Positions 1 through 8,407 of a stretch of DNA of 64,000 nucleotides are shown one piece after another. Below the pieces are notes generated by a model. That model searched no databases. It had not been told where the DNA came from and was given only the letters and a program-made list of their open reading frames with translations. Every line of letters begins with the position of its first letter. The first letter of the stretch is position 1. Source of the DNA: JBDLSY01 sp041170585 (GTDB lineage: Bacteria > Pseudomonadota > Gammaproteobacteria > Burkholderiales > Burkholderiaceae_C); NCBI GenBank assembly GCA_041170585.1, contig JBEDNN010000037.1, positions 21,427 through 85,426 on the forward strand. The letters run 5' to 3'. A program made the position numbers and the translations under genes.

Positions 1-669
1 GAAGACCATTTAGGAGACATGGATTTTAAAGTCGCAGGTACAGCAGAAGGCATTACTGCTTTACAAATGGACATTAAAATTCAAGGAATTACTAAAGAAA
101 TCATGCAAGTTGCTTTGGCACAAGCCAAAGAAGGGCGTATGCATATTTTAAGTGTAATGCAAGCCAGTGTATCGGGTGCTAACAGCCAAGTGAGTGATTT
201 TGCACCACGTATGCTGACATTGAAAATTCATCCAGACAAAATTCGTGATGTAATTGGTAAAGGCGGTGCGATTATTCGTGGTTTGTGTGAAGAAACAGGC
301 TGTAAAATTGATATTAGTGACGAAGGTTTGGTAACAGTTTCAACAACTGATACCGTGCGTGGTGAGTTAGCCATTGAGAAAATCAGAACATTGACTGCTG
401 TAATTGAAATTGGTCAAGTATACGACGGCGTAGTCACACGCTTATTAGATTTTGGTGCGATTGTTGAAGTATTACCAGGTAAAGACGGTATGTTACACAT
501 TAGTCAAATTGCTCATGAACGGATTGAAAATCTATCTGATTTTATTACAGTGGGTCAAAAAGTGCGTGTTAAAGTGGTTGAAGCCGATGATCGTGGCCGT
601 GTCCGATTTAGCATGAAAGCATTATTAGAACGTCCAGAAAGTCCCGTAGTTTCTAATCAAGACCTATAA
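1..669 (+). CDS. pnp: Polyribonucleotide nucleotidyltransferase, C-terminal part
   Basis: The reading frame is open from the first base ([10 protein letters not shown]...), so the gene starts before the window. Polynucleotide phosphorylase is a 3'-5' phosphorolytic exoribonuclease of the RNA degradosome. What is visible is the end of the second RNase PH core ([10 protein letters not shown], then ALQMDIKI), a KH domain with the [11 protein letters not shown] loop, and a C-terminal S1 domain ([20 protein letters not shown] ... GMLHISQI). The gene ends with TAA, followed by a good hairpin terminator about 95 bases downstream. Assignment is secure; only the 5' end is missing. Confidence 0.97.
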   Translation, partial: EDHLGDMDFKVAGTAEGITALQMDIKIQGITKEIMQVALAQAKEGRMHILSVMQASVSGANSQVSDFAPRMLTLKIHPDKIRDVIGKGGAIIRGLCEETGCKIDISDEGLVTVSTTDTVRGELAIEKIRTLTAVIEIGQVYDGVVTRLLDFGAIVEVLPGKDGMLHISQIAHERIENLSDFITVGQKVRVKVVEADDRGRVRFSMKALLERPESPVVSNQDL

Positions 670-762
670 TTTTTTAAATACTCTTTTAAAAGAATATTTA
701 CTCTTTTAAAAGGATATTTATATCCTAAAGAGTATTTATATCCTAAAAGATATTTTATTTGT

Positions 763-806
763 ATCCCATTGGCTTAATCTATGATGAATAAGCCAGTGGG
801 ATTTTT
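763..806 (+). terminator. Rho-independent terminator of pnp
   Basis: An inverted repeat pairs ATCCCATTGGCTTA with TAAGCCAGTGGGAT (14-bp stem, one G-T wobble) around a 12-base loop, followed by a T-rich tract. It lies about 95 bases after the pnp stop codon. Confidence 0.75.
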
Positions 807-1000
807 ATCGCCGACTATATTTTTTAATATTTAAGAGAGTATTAATAGTGGTACAACCACTGCTTGAAATGATAAGGCTACTTAATAATAAGCAAGTGAT
901 AAGTGTTTTTATTTGTTTCATATTTAGATTTTGTTTATATAGATTATATATTTATAATATATATATTATTAGTTATTTAGCGTGTTTAACTAATTGTTTT

Positions 1001-1114
1001 GGTAATGTTAAATTTTAACTTTTATAATATTTATAGTGGTGCAGTAGCCTGTTAATTTTACTGGTTACTTCTTAATTATTAAAGTTCTTGTATCAGTGCT
1101 ATTTGAACATTACC
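1001..1114 (+). mobile_element. MITE-like element, copy 1 (114 bp)
   Basis: The element has perfect 9-bp terminal inverted repeats (GGTAATGTT ... AACATTACC). The outer 20 bases also resemble each other imperfectly. It is flanked by a perfect 8-bp direct repeat, ATTGTTTT, at 993-1000 and 1115-1122, as expected of a target-site duplication. A near-identical 114-bp copy lies in the opposite orientation at 20582-20695. There is no ORF inside, so it would have to be moved by a transposase encoded elsewhere. Confidence 0.85.
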
Positions 1115-1186
1115 ATTGTTTTAATAATTTTAGTAGTTTACTAAGTTACTAGTTTTTTTAAATAACTTTAAATAAAGTTACTATTA

Positions 1187-2095
1187 CTATTCAATATTTA
1201 AATATTTATGAATTTGTAGCTGCAAAGTATAACCATACTTTAAACAAGACTCTATGCACGCAGCTTGATTAAGCTGATTATCAGCGTCATTTTTATCATC
1301 ACAAGCTTGTAAATAAATCGGGGCTTGATGCCCTTGGTTCGGGCGTGCAATCTGTGGACTAGCACTATGCCCCAAAGTGAGTATAGGCAATCCGTCAGTT
1401 GCGATACTATTGGCAGATAAAACGTATTTCCACGCTACAATATATGGGTTCAATGAAGGATGCGTTTTACCTGTTTTTGGGCTACAGACAATATTAAACC
1501 ACGGTACTTTATTGATTATTTTTTCTTTGTTTAACATATTATTTAATGTATTATTTAATGTATTATTTAATGTATTATTTAATAATATTTGTAGATTTTT
1601 TGGTAATCCAAAAGTACCATTTGTTTCTATTTGAACGGTATAGTTTGCTTGATATAGCATAGAACACAATTGACTAATATCTTGCCGTAATGGTTCGCCG
1701 CCTGTAATTACAATCAACTTAATCGCATGCCCTGTAATTAAATCATTAACACAGTCTACAATATTTTGTATAGTCATTAGCACACGCTGTGAGGTATAGT
1801 CAGTATCACACGCAGGGCATTGTAAATTACACCCTGCTAATCGTATAAAAATAGCAGGTTGCCCACTAAATGGGCCTTCACCTTGTACAGTACGGAAAAT
1901 ACTTTGTATATCTAATGTAGATAATATATTTGAAAAAGTGTTACCACCAATATTTATAGGTTTATCAATATTTATTGGTTTATCAACATTTATATTATTA
2001 TCAACATAAACATCAACATCTACATAAGTTTTCTTTTCAATAGCCTGACGATTAGGCTGCATAATATTAATCGGTACAGTGATATAACTATTCAT
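1187..2095 (-). CDS. queE: 7-carboxy-7-deazaguanine synthase (radical SAM)
   Basis: QueE converts 6-carboxytetrahydropterin to 7-carboxy-7-deazaguanine in queuosine biosynthesis. The radical-SAM cluster motif C-N-L-Q-C-P-A-C (residues 89-96 of the 302-aa form) and the SAM-binding ITGGEP are present, as is the family start [13 protein letters not shown] chose the ATG at 2093-2095 because it overlaps the argH stop as ATGA, a translational-coupling arrangement; an upstream GTG/ATG-type start at 2119 would add eight residues. The protein is longer than usual because of an N-terminal Asn/Asp/Ile-rich extension and an NNTL tandem repeat (about residues 173-189) encoded by 12-bp DNA repeats. Confidence 0.9.
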   Translation of the reverse strand: MNSYITVPINIMQPNRQAIEKKTYVDVDVYVDNNINVDKPINIDKPINIGGNTFSNILSTLDIQSIFRTVQGEGPFSGQPAIFIRLAGCNLQCPACDTDYTSQRVLMTIQNIVDCVNDLITGHAIKLIVITGGEPLRQDISQLCSMLYQANYTVQIETNGTFGLPKNLQILLNNTLNNTLNNTLNNMLNKEKIINKVPWFNIVCSPKTGKTHPSLNPYIVAWKYVLSANSIATDGLPILTLGHSASPQIARPNQGHQAPIYLQACDDKNDADNQLNQAACIESCLKYGYTLQLQIHKYLNIE

Positions 2096-3513
2096 GGTGT
2101 CCCTAATTGCGCTAACCAACGTTTGGCTTGCGAAGCAACCTGAATGGGCGATGTGCCACCAATATGCTTGCGGGCAGCCACACTACCTTCTAGTGTTAAA
2201 CATTCGTATACATCTTGAGTAATTACATTACTAAAAGTTTGTAACTCAACTAAAGTGAGTTCGGATAAATCTTTATTATATTGACTAGCTTGTTTAACCG
2301 CATGTGCCACAATTTCATGAGCATCACGAAATGCTAAGCCTTTTTTCACCAAATAATCAGCCAAATCAGTTGCCGTAGAAAACCCTTTTAAGGCCGCAGT
2401 ACGCATATTGTCTGACTTTGCTTTTATACTATTAATCATATCGCTAAAAATACGTAAAGTTTCTAATACAGTATCTGCCGTATCAAATAAGGGTTCTTTA
2501 TCTTCTTGGTTATCTTTGTTATAAGCCAAGGGCTGTCCTTTCATTAAAGTCAGTAAACTAATTAAGTTACCATATACTCGCCCAGTTTTACCACGGGCTA
2601 ACTCTGGAACGTCTGGATTCTTCTTTTGAGGCATAATTGAAGAGCCTGTTGTGAATCGATCGGCGATTTGAACAAAATTTACCGCAGGGTTTAGCCAAAA
2701 AATCAATTCTTCAGAAAAACGAGAAATATGCATCATTAAAATACTGGCCGCAGCATTGTACTCAATGGCAAAATCGCGGTCGCTGACTGCATCTAAGCTA
2801 TTTTGGCAAATACCCTCAAATTCTAATAAATCTGCAACGCGTTGGCGGTTAATGGGGTAAGTAGTGCCTGCTAAAGCCGCCGCACCTAACGGCAATTGAT
2901 TGACTCGTTTTCGCACCCCTTGCATACGTTGAATATCGCGTTCAAACATTTCTACATAAGCCAATAAATGATGCCCAAAAGTTATCGGTTGAGCAACTTG
3001 TAAATGGGTAAAGCCCGGCATAATAGTTGCTGATTCAATATGAGCTAAACTTGCCAAGGCACGTTGTACATCATGCAGTGCAACAATGGTTTGGTCAATT
3101 GTATTGCGTAACCATAAACGAATATCGGTTGCGACTTGGTCGTTACGGCTACGGCCTGTGTGTAAACGTTTGCCTGCATCGCCGATTAAATGGGTTAATC
3201 TTGCTTCAATATTAAGGTGTACATCTTCTAATTCTAACTTCCAGTCAAATACATCTGCATTAATTTGTTCTAAAATTTGTTTCATACCGCGTTGAATATC
3301 CGTATAGTCGCTGGTAGTGATGATATGGCATTCGGCCAACATTTGTGCGTGGGCTAAACTGCCTTGGATATCTGCATAGGCTAAACGTTTATCAAATGCC
3401 ACGCTAGCAGTATAACGTTGTACTAATTGGTTAACAGGTTCGTTAAACAGTGCCGACCAAGCTTGTGATTTATTGGCTAACGGGTCTTGTGAAATAGATG
3501 ATTCAACAGGCAT
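2092..3513 (-). CDS. argH: Argininosuccinate lyase
   Basis: ArgH cleaves argininosuccinate to arginine and fumarate, the last step of arginine synthesis. It is a full-length member (473 aa) of the fumarase/aspartase superfamily, with HTGRSRNDQ (118-126), GFTHLQ (167-172) and the signature [10 protein letters not shown] (290-299). It is translationally coupled to queE. It is divergent from an AlgZ-like kinase, matching the argH-algZ arrangement known in Pseudomonas. Confidence 0.97.
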   Translation of the reverse strand: MPVESSISQDPLANKSQAWSALFNEPVNQLVQRYTASVAFDKRLAYADIQGSLAHAQMLAECHIITTSDYTDIQRGMKQILEQINADVFDWKLELEDVHLNIEARLTHLIGDAGKRLHTGRSRNDQVATDIRLWLRNTIDQTIVALHDVQRALASLAHIESATIMPGFTHLQVAQPITFGHHLLAYVEMFERDIQRMQGVRKRVNQLPLGAAALAGTTYPINRQRVADLLEFEGICQNSLDAVSDRDFAIEYNAAASILMMHISRFSEELIFWLNPAVNFVQIADRFTTGSSIMPQKKNPDVPELARGKTGRVYGNLISLLTLMKGQPLAYNKDNQEDKEPLFDTADTVLETLRIFSDMINSIKAKSDNMRTAALKGFSTATDLADYLVKKGLAFRDAHEIVAHAVKQASQYNKDLSELTLVELQTFSNVITQDVYECLTLEGSVAARKHIGGTSPIQVASQAKRWLAQLGTP

Positions 3514-3520
3514 AATAGGG

Positions 3521-3553
3521 GTTTAAAGTAAGGTTTAAAGTAAGGTTTAAAGT
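3521..3553. repeat. 12-bp tandem repeat upstream of argH
   Basis: GTTTAAAGTAAG is present 2.75 times in tandem just outside the argH start codon, in the divergent argH/kinase promoter region. Confidence 0.85.
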
Positions 3554-3710
3554 GTTATTTAAACGGTGAATAGTCATGAAAAAACAATAGTTTTTAAAGT
3601 AATTAAAATATAAGTTTATTGCTTAAATGGCAATAAAGTATTTATTGCGGTAACGAATCTACTGATACTGGCACTGGCATAATGTTATAAAACACGCGTA
3701 AGATAACACA

Positions 3711-4769
3711 ATGAAACAACAATTGACTCAACCACTGATTATTTTTCCGTTGTGTAGTTTAAAAACAGCTGGAATATTAGTTTTAACAGGCAGTTTATTT
3801 TTAACGTTAGCATTTTTTTTAACGATTCCTGTATCAGCGATTAAATTTAATATGAATGTTGTTTTGCAACAGTTATTGTTACAACTGTTTACTTTTAGTG
3901 CTAGCGTATTGTCTGTTTTACCCATTTTGTGTTTTTATCAAAAAAAAATCATAGCATTGGAGCTGACTTCAATGCCCAGTAGATATAAACTATCTTTAAT
4001 GATTTTACCGAGTTTTTCCTCTATGTTGTGGGCGAGTATTCAAATTTGGAACAATGATTTTACGCTGAATCATATTGCTTTTAGTATGATTCAAGCCGCT
4101 ATTTTTATGTTGGTGTTTAGTAATATTTGCCTGTATATGTACCGCCCACCTGTACTTATTGTTGCAGAGTTAGAAGAGTCTGATTTACAATCTTTAGGGG
4201 CCGCCATTCGCCCCCACTTTTTTTTTAATGCATTAAATGCCGTTATGGGTTTGATTCGTATTGAACCCAAACGTGCTGAAGCCATATTGCAAGATACTGC
4301 AGAGTTGTTTCGTAGTGTTATGAATCAACACCAGCAACGTTTAATTAGCCTTGCCGTTGAGTTAGAAACGTGTAGACAATATACGCGGATTGAGCAAGCA
4401 CGTTTAGAAGAACGTTTAGTATTAAATTGGCAAATAGATTCTACTTTATTGGCAGTGAGTTTACCACCCTTTTGTTTGCAGCCTTTAATTGAAAACGCCA
4501 TACGCCATGGTATAGAACCATTAATTGATGGCGGTACAGTTACGATTAAGGTACAAAGAAAAACAGCGTATTTGGTATTAAAAGTCATTAATCCAATTAA
4601 ACATTCATATTTAGAACAATTTAAAAATAATTCACAGCATAATGGTGTAGCTTTAAGTAATATTAAGGCACGACTACACTTGATGTATGACGATGCGGCT
4701 ACTTTTGAATATGGTGTTGTTAATCATTGTTATCAAGCTAAAATTATTCTGCCATTAGAGTTTAATTAA
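3711..4769 (+). CDS. LytS/AlgZ-family sensor histidine kinase
   Basis: This is a membrane sensor kinase of the His_kinase (PF06580) type. About four hydrophobic segments (roughly residues 19-41, 53-76, 93-110, 122-143) precede the phospho-acceptor motif I-R-P-H-F-F-F-N-A-L-N (His169). A GHKL ATPase domain follows, with N-box LQPLIENAIRHG (around 256-267) and a G-box-like VALSNIKARL. Its position divergent from argH is that of algZ/fimS in pseudomonads, but no LytTR response regulator (algR) follows. Instead the next gene is a Rpn nuclease on the other strand. The partner must be encoded elsewhere or be lost. Confidence 0.85.
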   Translation: MKQQLTQPLIIFPLCSLKTAGILVLTGSLFLTLAFFLTIPVSAIKFNMNVVLQQLLLQLFTFSASVLSVLPILCFYQKKIIALELTSMPSRYKLSLMILPSFSSMLWASIQIWNNDFTLNHIAFSMIQAAIFMLVFSNICLYMYRPPVLIVAELEESDLQSLGAAIRPHFFFNALNAVMGLIRIEPKRAEAILQDTAELFRSVMNQHQQRLISLAVELETCRQYTRIEQARLEERLVLNWQIDSTLLAVSLPPFCLQPLIENAIRHGIEPLIDGGTVTIKVQRKTAYLVLKVINPIKHSYLEQFKNNSQHNGVALSNIKARLHLMYDDAATFEYGVVNHCYQAKIILPLEFN

Positions 4770-4843
4770 AGTTTGAAAAGATGAAAAAAATATAAAAAAT
4801 ATAAAAAATACAAAAGATATAAAAGATACAACAATGAAATAAA

Positions 4844-5755
4844 TTATATCTGATTAATATCATCAGCCGTTAAACCCGTTATATTTATAATTACCGCTGG
4901 TTCAAGCCCTTGTTTTTTCAAAGCCTGTGCAATTTGAAGGGCAGCCGCTTTTTTACCGCGTGCCTCACCCTCGGCAATGCCTTCTTCTTTGCCTTTGGCA
5001 TAATTTTGTGCCTCAATATTATGCAAATCTCTTGCATAACTCAAACTGGCGTTGTACAAAGATTGTTGTTTTAACGGCAGTTTTAATACATTGGCTTTTC
5101 GGAAAAAATCTTCAAATAAAGGTTCACTTAACACCGATGGCATATCGCTTAAATTCGCTAAATGCGATAAAACGTACAACCATTTATCTTGTTTAGAACT
5201 GTTTTTATGTAAGGATTTATCAAATTTAGAGCATTCAATAAACGCAAAATTAAGTTCCTCAATCACGGTTGTATGTGTTTCAATGTCTAATATTTTTGCT
5301 TTAGTGATGTATTTTTTAGGCGTGTTCAGCGGGTGATTAGGCGTGTCATTTAACGTAAAATTTAAAATTCCAATGCAATAAACAGGCGCTAAATTAAAAT
5401 CCCAGTTGCCTTTTTTTGCTTGTTCTTGAATCGCAAACGTGCTGTAAAACAAGCTGCGTTGCGCAAAATAATCTTGCTTTACTTTTTGCAGTTCAATAAT
5501 AAACCGTTCTCCTTTAGGGCTTTTGCAATACAAATCAAAGACAGCATTGCGGTCAATTGCTTTGTTGCCTAAATGCTCATTTTTACTATAAGTCAGTTCG
5601 CTAATTTCAGGTAAAAACCCTGTCAAAACGCTGTTTAAAAAATCAATTAAGTAGACTTTGCTGTCTTCTTCGCCAAACAGTTTTTTAAAACCGTAATCCG
5701 TAAACGGGTCCATGTAAATGGCTTGATGAGTGAATTGAGTTTCGTTTTTTTTCAT
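4844..5755 (-). CDS. Rpn-family PD-(D/E)XK nuclease / putative transposase
   Basis: The 303-aa protein starts with the typical MDPFTDYGFKKLFGEE and belongs to the recombination-promoting nuclease (Rpn, PDDEXK_2) group. A plausible active site is Asp74 (AVFDLYC) with Glu88-X-Gln90 (FIIELQ). The C-terminus carries a Glu/Gly/Lys-rich helix (KGKEEGIAEGEARGKK) common in this family. Rpn proteins are multicopy, spread between bacteria, and promote RecA-independent recombination in E. coli; natural substrate unknown. A palindromic repeat lies 20 bases upstream of its start. Confidence 0.88.
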   Translation of the reverse strand: MKKNETQFTHQAIYMDPFTDYGFKKLFGEEDSKVYLIDFLNSVLTGFLPEISELTYSKNEHLGNKAIDRNAVFDLYCKSPKGERFIIELQKVKQDYFAQRSLFYSTFAIQEQAKKGNWDFNLAPVYCIGILNFTLNDTPNHPLNTPKKYITKAKILDIETHTTVIEELNFAFIECSKFDKSLHKNSSKQDKWLYVLSHLANLSDMPSVLSEPLFEDFFRKANVLKLPLKQQSLYNASLSYARDLHNIEAQNYAKGKEEGIAEGEARGKKAAALQIAQALKKQGLEPAVIINITGLTADDINQI

Positions 5756-5774
5756 AAATACTTATTTTATAATA

Positions 5775-5863
5775 AATTCCTCCTCTGTTGGAGGGGTGGC
5801 TAAAATATTGCCGCATAGAAACCACCCCCCGCCTTAGGCGTACCCCTCCAAAGGAGGGGAATT
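5775..5863. repeat. GC-rich palindromic repeat, copy A
   Basis: About 89 bp bounded by AATTCC(CC)TCC and GGAGGGGAATT ends, with an internal CCCCGCCTTAGGCG block. It is the same family as copies at 7662, 46500 and 48014, but lacks an internal block of about 20 bp present in copy B. It sits between the Rpn gene and the Sel1 gene. Confidence 0.85.
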
Positions 5864-5887
5864 AAACCGCACACAAATATGATGAAT

Positions 5888-7624
5888 TTATTGCTTGGGT
5901 CGCCAATTGGTTGCATCGTTTTGAGCAGCTTGTTTTTGTTTAGGTGTTAATCTTTTTTCAGCAATTTCAATGGCTTGTTTAGCATCTTCATAGCCATTAG
6001 CACTGGCTAATATAAACCAAAAATAAGCAGTCTGTTCATTTTTCACTACGCCTTGCCCGTTGGCGTACCTCACGCCTAATTTATATTGAGCTTCTGCATG
6101 ACCTTGTTCAGCAGATTTTTTTATCTTTAAATACTCTAACCGTTTTTCAATACGTATAATTTGCTCTTCAGCAGATTGATGACCGTATTGGTCAGCCCGT
6201 AAAAACCAAAAATAAGCTGTTTGCATATTTTTACTTACACCTTGACCCAATTCGTAAGACACACCCAAAGTAAACATTGCTTCTGCATTGCCTTGTTCAG
6301 CTGATTTTTGATACCACTGTACTGCTATACGTTCATTTTTAATGACATCCTCCCCATTTGCGTACATATTACCTAATCTAAACTGTATATCTGCAAGCTG
6401 CTTTTTAGCAACTACATGACCTTGGTCAGCGGCTTTTTGAAAATATTGCACAGCAGCATGTTCGTTTTTAACGACACCCTCCCCATTTATATACATATTA
6501 CCTAATCTAAACTGTGCATCTGAAACTTGTTCTTTAGCTTTCGTATGACCTTTTTCGGCAGCTTTTTGATACCACTCCATAGCAGTATGTTCATTTTTAA
6601 CTACGTATTGACCGTTATAGTACATTACGCCTAATTTATATTGAGCTTCTGCATGACCTTGTTCAGCTGATTTTTGATACCATTCTACGGCAGTACTTTC
6701 GTTTTTAATCACACCTTGTCCGTTGGTGTACCTCACGCCTAATTTATATTGAGCTTCTGCATGACCTTGTTCAGCAGATTTTTTTATCTTTAAATACTCT
6801 AACTGTTTTTTAGCTTCTAAATGACCTTGTTCAGCTGCTTTTTGATACCACTCTACGGCTGTACGTTCATTTTTAACCACGCCTTGACCATTGGCGTACA
6901 TCAAACCTAAGCTATATTGTGCCTCTACAAACTCTTGTTCAGTAGCTAATTTATACAGATTATTCTGCGCCGTTGAATCGCCTTGTTCAGCTGCTTTTTG
7001 ATACCACTCTACGGCAGTACTTTCATTTTTAGCTACGCCTTCACCGTTAGCGTACATAATACCTAAGTTACTTTGCGCCGTTGAATCTCCTTGATCAGCA
7101 GATTTTTGAAACCATTCAACGGCGATGGCATCATTTTTAGCCACACCTTGCCCGTTGTTGTACATTACGCCTAAATTGTTTTGTGCACCTGCATGACCTT
7201 GTTCAGCTGCTTTTTGATACCATTCAACGGCGATGGCATCATTTTTAGCCACACCTTGCCCGTTGTTGTACATTACGCCTAAATTGTTTTGTGCCTTTAT
7301 ATGACCTTGTTCAGCTGCTTTTGTATACCACTCCACAGCAGTTATTTCATTTTTAATCACACCTTGACCATTGGCGTACCTCACGCCTAATTTATATTGA
7401 GCTTCTGCATCACCTTGTTCAGCGGCTTTTTTATTTAAATACTCTAACTGTTTTTTAGCTGTTTTATGATAACCTAGCCCTTGAGCAACTACTTTTTGAA
7501 ACCATTCAATGGCGATGCTTTCATTTTTATCAATACCATCACCATTGGCGTACATTACACCCAATTTATATTGAGCTTCTCTATTTCCTTGTTCAGCAAG
7601 ATTTTTTATAGTTAAAATATCCAT
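5888..7624 (-). CDS. Sel1-like (TPR-type) repeat protein
   Basis: The 578-aa protein consists almost wholly of Sel1-type repeats of about 36 residues with the pattern A-Q-Y-K-L-G-V-M-Y-x-N-G-x-G-V-x-K-N ... A-x-x-W-Y-x-K-A-A-E-Q-G. At least a dozen units are visible and several are nearly identical in DNA, which suggests recent expansion by recombination. I see no signal peptide or membrane segment. Such proteins are scaffolds for protein-protein contacts; the specific role is unknown. Palindromic repeats A and B flank the gene. Confidence 0.9.
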   Translation of the reverse strand: MDILTIKNLAEQGNREAQYKLGVMYANGDGIDKNESIAIEWFQKVVAQGLGYHKTAKKQLEYLNKKAAEQGDAEAQYKLGVRYANGQGVIKNEITAVEWYTKAAEQGHIKAQNNLGVMYNNGQGVAKNDAIAVEWYQKAAEQGHAGAQNNLGVMYNNGQGVAKNDAIAVEWFQKSADQGDSTAQSNLGIMYANGEGVAKNESTAVEWYQKAAEQGDSTAQNNLYKLATEQEFVEAQYSLGLMYANGQGVVKNERTAVEWYQKAAEQGHLEAKKQLEYLKIKKSAEQGHAEAQYKLGVRYTNGQGVIKNESTAVEWYQKSAEQGHAEAQYKLGVMYYNGQYVVKNEHTAMEWYQKAAEKGHTKAKEQVSDAQFRLGNMYINGEGVVKNEHAAVQYFQKAADQGHVVAKKQLADIQFRLGNMYANGEDVIKNERIAVQWYQKSAEQGNAEAMFTLGVSYELGQGVSKNMQTAYFWFLRADQYGHQSAEEQIIRIEKRLEYLKIKKSAEQGHAEAQYKLGVRYANGQGVVKNEQTAYFWFILASANGYEDAKQAIEIAEKRLTPKQKQAAQNDATNWRPKQ

Positions 7625-7661
7625 TTACTACCTCGTATTAAAAAAGTAATTCGTAAAATAA

Positions 7662-7771
7662 TATTCCCCTCCTTTGGAGGGGTGGCAGGCTTAGCCTGAC
7701 GGGGTGGCTAAAATATTGCTTCATAGAACCCACCCCCCGCCTTAGGCGTACCCCTCCAAAGGAGGGGAATT
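7662..7771. repeat. GC-rich palindromic repeat, copy B
   Basis: About 110 bp with terminal inverted repeats ATTCCCCTCCTTTGGAGGGG / CCCCTCCAAAGGAGGGGAAT, each end itself a small palindrome. Internal inverted blocks CAGGCTTAGCCTG and CCGCCTTAGGCG are visible. It has the same orientation as copy A and the opposite orientation to copies C and D. Confidence 0.88.
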
Positions 7772-7781
7772 AAACCGAACA

Positions 7782-8327
7782 CTAAAACGTCCGCATACCT
7801 TTTGAGTCAATTTCTAGCAATTCGCCCATACGCTTTAACACAAAAAAGCCATTTTCATGGGCTTGATTCACTACAAAATCATCAAGGTTAAAACTGGCAA
7901 TTCCCGCATAAATTGTATAGTCCTTATGCTGCGGAAACGCTTCGCGATAAGTAGCAATGGTATTTTTTAGTTGCTCTATATTGTCGGTTCTAGCACGGTA
8001 TTTCACTTCAATCAGGGCGATATTTGAACCGTTTTCTAACAATAAATCTACTTCCAACCATTTACCATTGACTTTTTGCTTGATATTTTTATCAATCGTA
8101 TCGTACTTAATCCCAGCCACCGTTAAAGTATCGGCAAGACAATTATAAAAAAACTCTTCCGAAACTAAGCCTTGACTAGTACTAATTCCATCTAACATCT
8201 GCAACATACTTGCTAACTTTTTTTCGCTTTTAGCCATTTGTGCATCAGTTTTAGCCATTTGTGCATCAGTTTTGGCTTGTGCTACTGCAAGGCCTGCGAC
8301 TAAATCTTTTAATTCTTGGTCAGTCAT
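7782..8327 (-). CDS. Small PD-(D/E)XK nuclease-like protein, paralogue 1
   Basis: The 181-aa protein begins with MTDQELKDLVAGLAVAQAKT and a short helical segment containing a tandem A-K-T-D-A-Q-M repeat. A restriction-nuclease-like core follows: Asp94 (LEVDLLLENG) and Glu107-Val-Lys109 (IALIEVKYRA). It resembles DUF3782-type proteins common in repeat-rich genomes. A clear paralogue is encoded at 12067-12591. A palindromic repeat lies just downstream. Function is unknown; nuclease activity is inferred only from the motif. Confidence 0.75.
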   Translation of the reverse strand: MTDQELKDLVAGLAVAQAKTDAQMAKTDAQMAKSEKKLASMLQMLDGISTSQGLVSEEFFYNCLADTLTVAGIKYDTIDKNIKQKVNGKWLEVDLLLENGSNIALIEVKYRARTDNIEQLKNTIATYREAFPQHKDYTIYAGIASFNLDDFVVNQAHENGFFVLKRMGELLEIDSKGMRTF

Positions 8328-8407
8328 GACAATTCCCTAACTTGTTATAAATTATGTTTATATGATAAAAATAAGCTATCTATGCAAAATATTCAAAATA
8401 CTTATTT

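Larger units (their letters stand above)
670..1186. other. AT-rich intergenic region with repeats
   Basis: This 517-base gap between convergent genes holds no ORF I can support. Its first 90 bases are a run of near-repeats in both orientations built on ACTCTTTTAAAA and TATCCTAAAG. Then come the pnp terminator and a 114-bp MITE-like element. The stretch 807-1000 is plain AT-rich sequence in which I see nothing definite. Confidence 0.6.
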
